Positions 6,625 through 12,287 of a DNA stretch of 12,287 nucleotides are shown piece after piece (the first letter of the stretch is position 1; every line of letters starts with the position of its first letter). Below the pieces are notes generated by a model. The model worked only from the letters and a program-made list of their open reading frames with translations. It was not told the DNA's origin and did no database searches. The stretch is from Gammaproteobacteria bacterium. GTDB lineage: Bacteria; Pseudomonadota; Gammaproteobacteria; Methylococcales; Methylomonadaceae. Location: positions 1 through 12,287 of the forward strand of contig JANEMG010000029.1 in the NCBI GenBank assembly GCA_024511045.1, in the 5' to 3' direction. The translations under genes were made by a program, and so were the position numbers.

Positions 6625-7542
6625 ATGATCGACGAACAAATAGATGCGGTAAAAAATTATCTGCAGGGACTTCAGGATGCCATCTGCGCCAGTCTGGAAA
6701 AACTGGAGGAAGGTGCGCGGTTTCAGGAGGATATCTGGCAGCGTTCAGCGGGCGGCGGGGGCAGGACCCGGGTATTGGCCAATGGCCGGGTTTTCGAGCA
6801 GGCCGGGGTGAATTTCTCCCATGTCTTCGGGCAGCAGCTGCCGCCATCGGCGACGGCCAAGCGTCCGGAGCTGGCCGGGCGCAATTTCCAGGCACTGGGC
6901 GTCTCGCTGGTGATCCACCCGCACAATCCCTATATTCCGACATCGCATGCCAATGTCCGTTTTTTCGTCGCGGAAAAGACCGGCGAGCCGCCCATCTGGT
7001 GGTTCGGCGGCGGCTTCGATCTGACCCCCTATTATCCCTTCCGGGAGGACGTACTGCATTGGCATCGGCAGGCCCGCGCCGCCTGCGCACCCTTCGGCGA
7101 CGATGTCTACCGGGATTGCAAACGCAGTTGCGACGACTATTTTTTCCTCAGGCACCGCAATGAGACCCGCGGCGTCGGCGGGTTGTTTTTCGATGATTTG
7201 CAGGAATGGGGTTTTGAACGCTGCTTCGCCTTCCTGCGCAGCGTCGGCGACCATTACCTGCCGGCCTACCTGCCCATCGTCGAGAAGCGTAAAAACATGG
7301 CCTATGGCGATAGAGAGCGGCAGTTCCAGCTGTATCGCCGCGGCCGCTACGTGGAATTCAACCTGGTCTATGACCGTGGCACGCTGTTCGGCCTGCAGTC
7401 GGGGGGGCGCACCGAATCCATTCTGATGTCACTGCCGCCGCTGGTGCGCTGGGAGTATGACTGGCATCCCGAGGCGGGATCGCCGGAAGCGGAGCTCTAT
7501 GAGCACTATCTGCAGCCCCGGGACTGGCTGGGCGGCAAATGA
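6625..7542 (+). CDS. hemF: Oxygen-dependent coproporphyrinogen III oxidase
   Basis: HemF carries out the aerobic oxidative decarboxylation of coproporphyrinogen III to protoporphyrinogen IX in haem synthesis, in the cytoplasm. Family blocks are intact: WQRSAGGGGRTRVL (38-51), FEQAGVNFSHV (57-67), the His-rich VIHPHNPYIPTSHANVRFF (96-114), WWFGGGFDLTPYYPF (125-139), GVGGLFFDDL (183-192), MAYGDRERQFQLYRRGRYVE (225-244) and TLFGLQSGGRTESILMSLPP (253-272). I chose ATG 6625 (305 residues) because MIDEQIDAVKNYLQGLQDAI lines up with the E. coli start (299 residues). Longer options are ATG 6571 (323 residues, with AGGA only 2 bases before it) and ATG 6523 (339 residues). None has a good ribosome binding site. 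Divergent from cmoB, convergent with the mlaC-like gene. It implies an organism that meets oxygen. Confidence 0.95.
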   Translation: MIDEQIDAVKNYLQGLQDAICASLEKLEEGARFQEDIWQRSAGGGGRTRVLANGRVFEQAGVNFSHVFGQQLPPSATAKRPELAGRNFQALGVSLVIHPHNPYIPTSHANVRFFVAEKTGEPPIWWFGGGFDLTPYYPFREDVLHWHRQARAACAPFGDDVYRDCKRSCDDYFFLRHRNETRGVGGLFFDDLQEWGFERCFAFLRSVGDHYLPAYLPIVEKRKNMAYGDRERQFQLYRRGRYVEFNLVYDRGTLFGLQSGGRTESILMSLPPLVRWEYDWHPEAGSPEAELYEHYLQPRDWLGGK

Positions 7543-7565
7543 TGTACAGCAGCTGACAGCCTGTC

Positions 7566-7588
7566 GCCCATCAATTTTCTGTATGGGC
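7566..7588. other. Hairpin between hemF and mlaC-like gene
   Basis: GCCCAT (7566-7571) and ATGGGC (7583-7588) are perfect arms around an 11-base loop, between two convergent genes only 80 bases apart. The place fits a two-way terminator, but no T-run follows on either strand, so a Rho-independent function is doubtful. Confidence 0.3.
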
Positions 7589-7622
7589 CTGTGTGCTGGT
7601 GAAGCGGCCCTGCAGCAGGCTC

Positions 7623-8264
7623 TCAGGAATTCTTTTCACTGTCGTCTAGCGCCTTGGCATTGCGCTGCGCCAGGGTGTCGATGACAGCATTCAGTGAACC
7701 GGTGCGCTTCATCTCGTTCTTGAAGCTCTTGCGGTAATTGGTCACCAAGCTGATGCCTTCGATGATGATGTCGTAGACTTTCCATTCTCCGTCGACCTTT
7801 ACCATACGGTAGCTGACCGCGACCGGCTGACGGCCAGGCTGCAGAATCTCGGTTTTGACGATGACTTTCTTGCTGCTCTTTTTCACGACCGGCAGATAGC
7901 GGATCGACCAGTCGTCGAATTCGACAAACGCCCTGGCATAGGTTCTCACCAGCATGGTCTGAAACTCATGGGTAAAGCGGGCCTTTTGTTGTTTGTCTGC
8001 TTTCCTCCAATGCTTGCCCAGCACCAATGCGGAAATGCGTTTGAAGTCCACATGGGGATAGATAATTTTTTCCACCAGTTCGGAAACCCGGGAAAAATCC
8101 TTGTTGAACTCTTCATCCTGCAGCTGGGCCTTCATTTGATTGGAAACATCTTCGATGGCCTTCTGCGGCGGTGACAAATCCGTTGTCGCCGAAGCGGATG
8201 CCGGCAGCAGAGCCAAAAAGGCGCTGCCCGTCAGCAACAGAAAAAATGCAAAATAATGTTTCAT
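7623..8264 (-). CDS. MlaC/Ttg2D-family periplasmic phospholipid-binding protein
   Basis: A 213-residue protein with a Sec signal peptide (MKHYFAFFLLLTGSAFLALL, cleavage likely after the Ala-Ser-Ala-Ser-Ala stretch near residue 26). The mature part shows the MlaC/Ttg2D (tol_Tol_Ttg2) layout: an N-terminal helix, IIYPHVDFKRISALVLGKHWRKA, QKARFTHEFQTMLVRTYARA, a beta sheet ending in VDGEWKVYDIIIEGISLVTNYRKSF, and a polar tail. MlaC shuttles phospholipid between the outer-membrane MlaA complex and the inner-membrane MlaFEDB transporter; the same fold includes HpnM of hopanoid-producing bacteria. No mlaF, E, D, B or hpn genes are nearby, so this copy stands alone and its lipid is unknown. AGAGG lies about 10 bases before the ATG. 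Divergent from hemB and convergent with hemF. Confidence 0.9.
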   Translation of the reverse strand: MKHYFAFFLLLTGSAFLALLPASASATTDLSPPQKAIEDVSNQMKAQLQDEEFNKDFSRVSELVEKIIYPHVDFKRISALVLGKHWRKADKQQKARFTHEFQTMLVRTYARAFVEFDDWSIRYLPVVKKSSKKVIVKTEILQPGRQPVAVSYRMVKVDGEWKVYDIIIEGISLVTNYRKSFKNEMKRTGSLNAVIDTLAQRNAKALDDSEKNS

Positions 8265-8461
8265 GTCTATACTGCCTCTACTCGAAAACCGGCCGGGTCA
8301 AACCGGCAAAAGTGTGCGGGGTCAGCTTCTGCAAACCATCGGCCCTGACGGCTGAAAAGCAAACAGCCCTGTGCTGCATGTACTGTCCGGCAAGGCTGGC
8401 GCGGTAAGAAAAGGCCTGCCGGCCATTTCCGGAATTTGCTGAAGATTATGCCAAATATCCC

Positions 8462-8470
8462 TGCTACAAT
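8462..8470 (+). promoter_or_regulatory. Possible extended -10 promoter of hemB
   Basis: TGCTACAAT (8462-8470) fits the extended -10 pattern TGnTANNNT with a TACAAT hexamer. No good -35 hexamer is at the usual distance, which extended -10 promoters tolerate. Transcription would begin near 8477, giving a leader of about 28 bases to the ATG at 8505. It also argues against an earlier in-frame start at 8436. Confidence 0.4.
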
Positions 8471-8504
8471 AGCGGAATCCACAGCCATACATCCAAACAG
8501 ACGC

Positions 8505-9524
8505 ATGGAAAAGACTGTCAATAATAACATTAATTTTCCCGGCACGCGCATGCGAAGAATGCGGCGCAACGAATTCACCCGCCGCCTGATGCGTGAATCG
8601 CTGTTGACGGTCGATGATCTGATCTACCCGATGTTTGTCATCGATGGCGCTGGCGAGCGGCAGGCGATTGCCTCGATGCCGAGCATTGAACGACTGTCCA
8701 TGGACATACTGCTCGCAGAAGCGGAACAAATCGTCAACCTCGGCATTCCCGCCATCGCCTTGTTTCCGGTGCCATCTCCCGACAGCAAATCCGATGATGC
8801 CCGGGAAGCCTGCAACCCGGACGGTCTGTTGCAGCGTACCGTGAAAACCTTAAAAACGACTTATCCTGACCTGGGAATCATTACCGATGTCGCTCTCGAC
8901 CCTTTCACATCCCATGGCCAGGATGGTCTGATCGACGCCGAGGGCTACGTGCTCAACGATGCAACCGTAGACGTCCTGGTAAAACAGGCGCTGTCCCATG
9001 CCCGTGCCGGAGCGGACATCGTCGCGCCATCGGATATGATGGACGGCCGTATCGGGGCGATACGGCAGGCCCTGGAAAATGAACAGTACAGCAATACCCG
9101 CATTCTGGCCTATTCCGCCAAGTATGCATCGAGTTTCTATGGGCCGTTCAGAGATGCCGTGGGCTCTGCGGCCAGCCTGGGCGGTGGCAACAAGTACAGC
9201 TACCAGATGGACCCGGCCAACAGCGACGAAGCCCTGCGCGAGGTTCAGCTGGATCTGCAGGAGGGCGCCGACATGATCATGGTCAAGCCGGGCATGCCCT
9301 ATCTGGACATCGTCAGACGGGTCAAGGAGGAATTCAAAGTACCGACTTTTGCCTATCAGGTCAGCGGCGAATATGCGATGCTGAAGGCGGCAGCGGCCAA
9401 TGGCTGGCTGGACGAACGGCAGACCGTGCTGGAATCGCTGCTGGCATTCAAACGGGCAGGCTGCGATGCCATTCTGACCTATTTCGCCAAGTCCGCTGCA
9501 GGATGGCTGAAACAGCAGGACTGA
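8505..9524 (+). CDS. hemB: Delta-aminolevulinic acid dehydratase (porphobilinogen synthase), Mg-type
   Basis: HemB joins two 5-aminolevulinate molecules into porphobilinogen, an early step of haem and other tetrapyrrole synthesis. The 339-residue protein has both active-site lysines: Lys206 in YSAKYASSFYGPFRDA and the Schiff-base Lys261 in MIMVKPGMPYLDIV. The metal region reads TDVALDPFTSHGQDGLI (127-143), with Asp, Ser and Gln where zinc enzymes carry three cysteines, so this is the magnesium-dependent, cysteine-free type known from Pseudomonas aeruginosa. The ATG at 8505 is chosen because MEKTVNNNINFPGTRMRRMR aligns with the Pseudomonas N-terminus and lies downstream of a plausible promoter; the frame is open back to 8436. 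There is no strong ribosome binding site. The next gene in the same direction starts 108 bases later. Confidence 0.96.
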   Translation: MEKTVNNNINFPGTRMRRMRRNEFTRRLMRESLLTVDDLIYPMFVIDGAGERQAIASMPSIERLSMDILLAEAEQIVNLGIPAIALFPVPSPDSKSDDAREACNPDGLLQRTVKTLKTTYPDLGIITDVALDPFTSHGQDGLIDAEGYVLNDATVDVLVKQALSHARAGADIVAPSDMMDGRIGAIRQALENEQYSNTRILAYSAKYASSFYGPFRDAVGSAASLGGGNKYSYQMDPANSDEALREVQLDLQEGADMIMVKPGMPYLDIVRRVKEEFKVPTFAYQVSGEYAMLKAAAANGWLDERQTVLESLLAFKRAGCDAILTYFAKSAAGWLKQQD

Positions 9525-9632
9525 AGCCAGATATTGCTCCCCTTCCGCAAAATTGAGGCATGGACTTTCGCTTTGACCCTGTCGTTCATGACAGATTTGG
9601 ATCATTCAACCGGTATGCAACTGGAGTCCCAC

Positions 9633-10178
9633 ATGAATAACGAAGAACCACAAATCAACGCCATCATCGCCAGATTGAAACTGCAGCTCGATGAATGGAT
9701 TTTCATTCTATTGCTGCTGCTGTCGCTGGGGGGCGTCGGCATCACCAAATTCTCCCCCTCGGAAGGCTACCGTTACTGGATCGTGATGATTTTCGTATTC
9801 GCCATCTTTGCGATCATCACCGGCTGGCTGGAGAAGAAAAAACAGGAGGAAAGCTTCAAAGCCCTGTTTCTGGAGCAATGCTTTCACTGGGGCGGCTGTC
9901 TGCTGGTGGTCGGGGCGATGTTTACCCTGACCCATTCGGAGCACCTCGACCCCACCAATACCGACTTGATCTTTTTGCTGCTTTTGTCCCTGGCGACATT
10001 TCTCGACGGGCAACGGGTCGGCTGGCGCTTCTGCCTGTTGGGGCTGTTCCTGGGAGGTTCTGCCGTGATCATCAGCCACGTCGATAACTACATGTGGGTG
10101 GAGACCCTGCTGGCCATCGCCATTGGCGCAGGCTCCTTCGCCGGCGAACACTGGTACAACAAATTCACCGCCAAATGA
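9633..10178 (+). CDS. Multi-pass inner-membrane protein of unknown function
   Basis: A 181-residue protein with a short polar N-terminus (MNNEEPQINAIIARLKLQLD) and about five or six hydrophobic segments: 21-37, 47-65, 84-100, 111-125, 131-149 and 155-172. A charged loop (LEKKKQEESFK, 66-76) follows the second helix. I recognise no family or catalytic motif. ATG 9633 is chosen because it has GGAG at 9623-9626 with a 6-base spacer; the frame is open upstream to 9534 but lacks such a site. The stop is 4 bases before aroE, so these two are almost certainly co-transcribed and perhaps translationally coupled. It may belong to the hemB transcript as well (108-base gap, no terminator seen). The company of hemB and aroE does not by itself point to a function. 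Confidence 0.8.
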   Translation: MNNEEPQINAIIARLKLQLDEWIFILLLLLSLGGVGITKFSPSEGYRYWIVMIFVFAIFAIITGWLEKKKQEESFKALFLEQCFHWGGCLLVVGAMFTLTHSEHLDPTNTDLIFLLLLSLATFLDGQRVGWRFCLLGLFLGGSAVIISHVDNYMWVETLLAIAIGAGSFAGEHWYNKFTAK

Positions 10179-10182
10179 TTTC

Positions 10183-11028
10183 ATGACTGCCGCACCCGAC
10201 CGTTACGCCGTCTTCGGACAACCCATTGCCCACAGCAAATCCCCCCGGATCCATGGGCTGTTTGCCGAACAGACGGCGCAGGCCATCAGCTACACGGGCC
10301 AGGAAGTCGCACCGGAGCAATTTGCCGACGCCGTGCATGCCTTTTTTGCAGACGGCGGCAAGGGCCTGAACTGCACCGTGCCGCTGAAGGAGCTGGCCTG
10401 GCAGCTGGCCGACCGGAAAACGCCTCGGGCGGAGCTCAGCAGGGCCGTGAACACGCTTGCGCTGGAAAAAGACGGCAGCATCCTGGGCGAGAATACCGAC
10501 GGCATCGGTCTGGTTGCCGACCTGACCCGCAACCACGAGATCGATCTGGTTGGCAGCAGGATTCTGGTCATTGGCGCGGGCGGCGCCAGCCGCGGCATCA
10601 TCGGCCCTTTGCTGGAGCAATCCCCGGAAAGCCTCGTCATCGTCAACCGCACCGTGTTCAGGGCCAGGCAGATAGCCGATGAATTCCGGCGGCTGGGACC
10701 GGTCAGCAGCTGCGGATTCGAGGATCTGCGCGGCCAACACTATGACCTGATCATCAATGCCACTTCCACCAGCCTGAGCAACCAGCTTCCCCCGCTTCCA
10801 GACGGCCTGTTGACCGACACCGGCAGTTGCTATGACCTTGCCTATGGCAACGCGCCCACGACATTTGTACTATGGGGCAGGGAGCAGCATGCTAGGTACA
10901 GTCTCGATGGCCTGGGCATGCTGGTCGAGCAGGCCGCTGAGGCCTTTTATCTGTGGCGCGGCGTCCGGCCGGAAACCAGGCCGGTGATCGACCTGCTGGA
11001 TGCGGAAAGAAAAAACAGCGCAGGGTGA
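10183..11028 (+). CDS. aroE: Shikimate dehydrogenase (NADP+)
   Basis: AroE reduces 3-dehydroshikimate to shikimate with NADPH in aromatic amino-acid synthesis. The 281-residue product has the shikimate-binding SKSP (18-21), the catalytic lysine in NCTVPLKE (Lys69), NTDG with the catalytic Asp106, the dinucleotide-binding loop GAGGASRG (131-138), the NADP phosphate-binding NRT (155-157), NATS (192-195) and the C-terminal DGLGMLVEQAAEAF. The second motif normally reads NVTVPFK; here it is NCTVPLK, a mild change. E. coli AroE is 272 residues. The ATG at 10183 places RYAVFGQPIAHSKSP at the expected distance; an earlier in-frame ATG at 10123 lies within the preceding gene. There is no clear ribosome binding site, in keeping with coupling to the membrane protein gene 4 bases upstream. 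Confidence 0.95.
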   Translation: MTAAPDRYAVFGQPIAHSKSPRIHGLFAEQTAQAISYTGQEVAPEQFADAVHAFFADGGKGLNCTVPLKELAWQLADRKTPRAELSRAVNTLALEKDGSILGENTDGIGLVADLTRNHEIDLVGSRILVIGAGGASRGIIGPLLEQSPESLVIVNRTVFRARQIADEFRRLGPVSSCGFEDLRGQHYDLIINATSTSLSNQLPPLPDGLLTDTGSCYDLAYGNAPTTFVLWGREQHARYSLDGLGMLVEQAAEAFYLWRGVRPETRPVIDLLDAERKNSAG

Positions 11029-11142
11029 TGTACGGCAACAGGCGGCGTGACTTCCCCGGTCATTCACCTGTCTCCCTGCTATTGTGCAGTCAGGAAAAAT
11101 TTTGTGTGGGAGTTGGACGTCTATACCCATCAAAGCCTTCAA

Positions 11143-11278
11143 GATCCCTCCTGTCGTCGGGATGACAAGGCTGATAATGCCGGGAGGACCAATAAAGTGT
11201 CATTTCGACGACAGGAGAAATCCTGGACGCCATGATTATGAAGCAACGCTCAAGATTCCTCCTGGTGCAGCACCTGTT
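11143..11278. repeat. Dispersed inverted repeat, related to the 3.7 kb element
   Basis: In the 322-base gap after aroE, GATCCCTCCTGTCGTCGGGA (opening the 25-base arm 11143-11167) is the inverted partner of the 25-base arm 11198-11222 (ending GACGACAGGAGAAATC); 21 of 25 positions pair. The arm 11198-11222, read on the minus strand, matches 23 of 25 bases of 3947-3971. A further half-copy, AAGATTCCTCCTG (11252-11264), runs directly into GTGCAGCACCTGTT (11265-11278), which is identical to the arm at 3692-3705. So two repeat modules recur at both sites in different order. The hairpin could act as a transcript end for aroE, but no T-run follows. I see no gene in 11029-11350. Confidence 0.75.
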
Positions 11279-11350
11279 TTCCCCATGATGACGGCGGGCA
11301 TTGTATGCATTTGAAAAGCATGTGCGGTACTGACGCCTGCAGCATCGTCT

Positions 11351-11890
11351 TCAAGCGTCGGTTTCCGCCAGATAGGCATTTTTCAGATCGACATAATGCC
11401 GGCTGGAATATTCCAGGAACTCCTTTTCCTCTTCCTTCAGGAGTCTTGCCTGTTTTGCCGGAGCCCCCAGGTACAGATAGCCGCTCTTCAAGGTCCTGCC
11501 GGGCGGCACCAGCGCGCCGGCGCCCAGCATCACATAATCCTCCAGCACCGCACCATCCATGATCACCGCTGCGATGCCGATCAGGCAGTAATCGCCGACG
11601 CTGCAGGCATGGACGACTGCCTGATGACCGATAGTGACGCCTTTGCCAATGCTCAGCGCATGGCCCTGCGGCGCGTATTTCCCGGCATGGGAAACATGCA
11701 GTATGCAGCCATCCTGGACATTGCTGCCGGCTCCGATGCGTATGCTGTGCACATCGCCCCTGACCACGGTTTTGGGCCAGATCGACACATCCTCCTGCAA
11801 AACCACGTCGCCGATCACCTCCGCACTGGCATCGATATAGGCCGAGACTGGAAAAACCGGCCGCTTGCCCTGGAAAGTTCTGATGGACAT
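11351..11890 (-). CDS. yrdA: YrdA-like gamma-carbonic-anhydrase fold protein
   Basis: A 179-residue left-handed beta-helix protein made of hexapeptide repeats (IGDVVL, VTIGHQ, CSVGDY, VMLGAG and so on), ending in a helix (KEEEKEFLEYSSRHYVDLKN). NVQDGCILHVSHAG, GVTIGHQAVVHACSVGD and SGYLYLGAPAKQARLL are near-identical in layout to E. coli YrdA. His65, His89 and His94 sit where gamma-carbonic anhydrases hold their metal; whether such proteins are active hydratases is not settled. The ATG at 11888-11890 has GGAGG with a 7-base spacer; an upstream ATG at 11920 lies in a T-run and lacks a site. Divergent from the SPFH-domain gene, with a shared 97-base promoter region containing the small palindrome TTTAC-C-GTAAA (11927-11937). 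Confidence 0.9.
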   Translation of the reverse strand: MSIRTFQGKRPVFPVSAYIDASAEVIGDVVLQEDVSIWPKTVVRGDVHSIRIGAGSNVQDGCILHVSHAGKYAPQGHALSIGKGVTIGHQAVVHACSVGDYCLIGIAAVIMDGAVLEDYVMLGAGALVPPGRTLKSGYLYLGAPAKQARLLKEEEKEFLEYSSRHYVDLKNAYLAETDA

Positions 11891-11987
11891 AAGTCCGCCT
11901 CCGCATGGTAAAAAAAACATCTATACTTTACCGTAAATTCCGCACAGCAACATGCTGGGCTTTTACATCTTACTTTGGGAGAGCAGA

Positions 11988-12287
11988 ATGGCAATTTTGA
12001 CGGCTTGAAAAGACAGCTCCGTTCGGTCATAGAATGGCGTGAGCCGGCTGCCGATGCGCTGTTTCAGCAATGGACCGACAACGGCGACGAAATCAAGGAT
12101 GCCTCGCAGTTGATCGTCGGCCCCGGTCAGGGCTGTATCTTCGTCTATCAGGGCAAGGTTCAGGCGGTCATCGAAAAACAATGTCTGATACAGTTGCAGA
12201 CGGACAACGTTCCGTTCTGGACGACGATCAAGAAATGTATGCAGTTTTTTCAAAGCGAGCACAAGGTCGGCATCTATTTCTACAAGA
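11988..12287 (+). CDS. SPFH-domain (YdjI/virion-core-like) protein, 5' part, frameshifted near start
   Basis: From 11993 one frame runs open to the window end and encodes NFDGLKRQLRSVIEWRE, then LIVGPGQGCIFVYQGKVQAV. This is the N-terminus of the SPFH-domain group sometimes named 'virion core protein': a short leader, VIEW, and a GPGQ.A.F...GK strand. Members typically start MAIxDxLKxQLxxVIEW. Here the only ATG with a good ribosome binding site (GGGAG, 11977-11981) is at 11988. It reads Met-Ala-Ile-Leu-Thr-Ala and then TGA. Adding one T to the TTTT run at 11995-11998 gives Met-Ala-Ile-Phe-Asp-Gly-Leu-Lys in frame with the rest. So either a base is missing from the sequence or the gene is damaged at codon 4. 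An in-frame TTG at 11975 is a less likely start. Function of the group is unclear, perhaps membrane-stress-linked scaffolds. Confidence 0.7.

Noticed and set aside
9560..9640. A 26-codon open frame (MDFRFDPVVHDRFGSFNRYA...) just before the membrane protein gene
   Set aside because: The only purine-rich site is one base from the ATG, the frame overlaps the better-supported start at 9633, and 26 codons without a stop is common by chance.
11963..12262. Minus-strand open frame at the right edge
   Set aside because: It is antisense to the SPFH-domain coding frame, which carries clear family motifs.

Overview
This window looks like chromosomal DNA of a gammaproteobacterium. The evidence is a CmoB/RimO pair, a Pseudomonas-type magnesium-dependent HemB, a YrdA-type gamma-carbonic-anhydrase fold protein and an MlaC/Ttg2D-family protein, all close to gammaproteobacterial family sequences I know. 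A methanotroph-like lineage (Methylococcales) is possible, but that is a guess from overall flavour and not shown by any gene here. Most of the window is housekeeping; I see no phage, CRISPR array, insertion-sequence transposase, tRNA or rRNA.

Layout. Bases 1-715 are relatively AT-rich: the open 3' end of a gene that begins before the window, overlapping by ATGA the start of a small lipoprotein gene. Bases 716-1118 hold nothing I recognise. Bases 1119-1591 hold a DUF5658-like small membrane protein gene broken by an apparent one-base deletion. Convergent to it lies a small Cys-rich, DUF1289-like gene (1668-1877, minus) with two palindromes upstream. Then come a secreted two-cysteine protein (2313-2753) and a HAD-family hydrolase (2778-3533), probably co-transcribed.

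The gap 3534-4052 is filled mostly by a long imperfect hairpin element (about 3674-3973) with nested inverted repeats. Part of the same repeat family recurs at 11143-11278, after aroE. After the gap, cmoB and rimO (minus strand, 5 bp apart) form a translation/tRNA-modification operon. hemF diverges from cmoB across an AT-rich promoter region. An mlaC-like gene (minus) is convergent with hemF and divergent from hemB. hemB, an unknown multi-pass membrane protein and aroE follow in the same direction, the last two only 4 bp apart. The window ends with a yrdA-like gene (minus) and, diverging from it, the 5' end of an SPFH-domain gene whose first codons look frameshifted.

Functionally, hemB (porphobilinogen synthesis) and hemF (oxygen-dependent coproporphyrinogen III oxidation) are two steps of haem biosynthesis lying within 3 kb; aroE serves the shikimate pathway; cmoB modifies wobble uridine of tRNA and rimO modifies ribosomal protein S12. 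The points most worth a second look are the hairpin repeat family, the two apparent single-base deletions (either real gene decay or sequence error), the Cys-rich gene with its palindromes, and the poorly characterised lipoprotein unit at the left edge.
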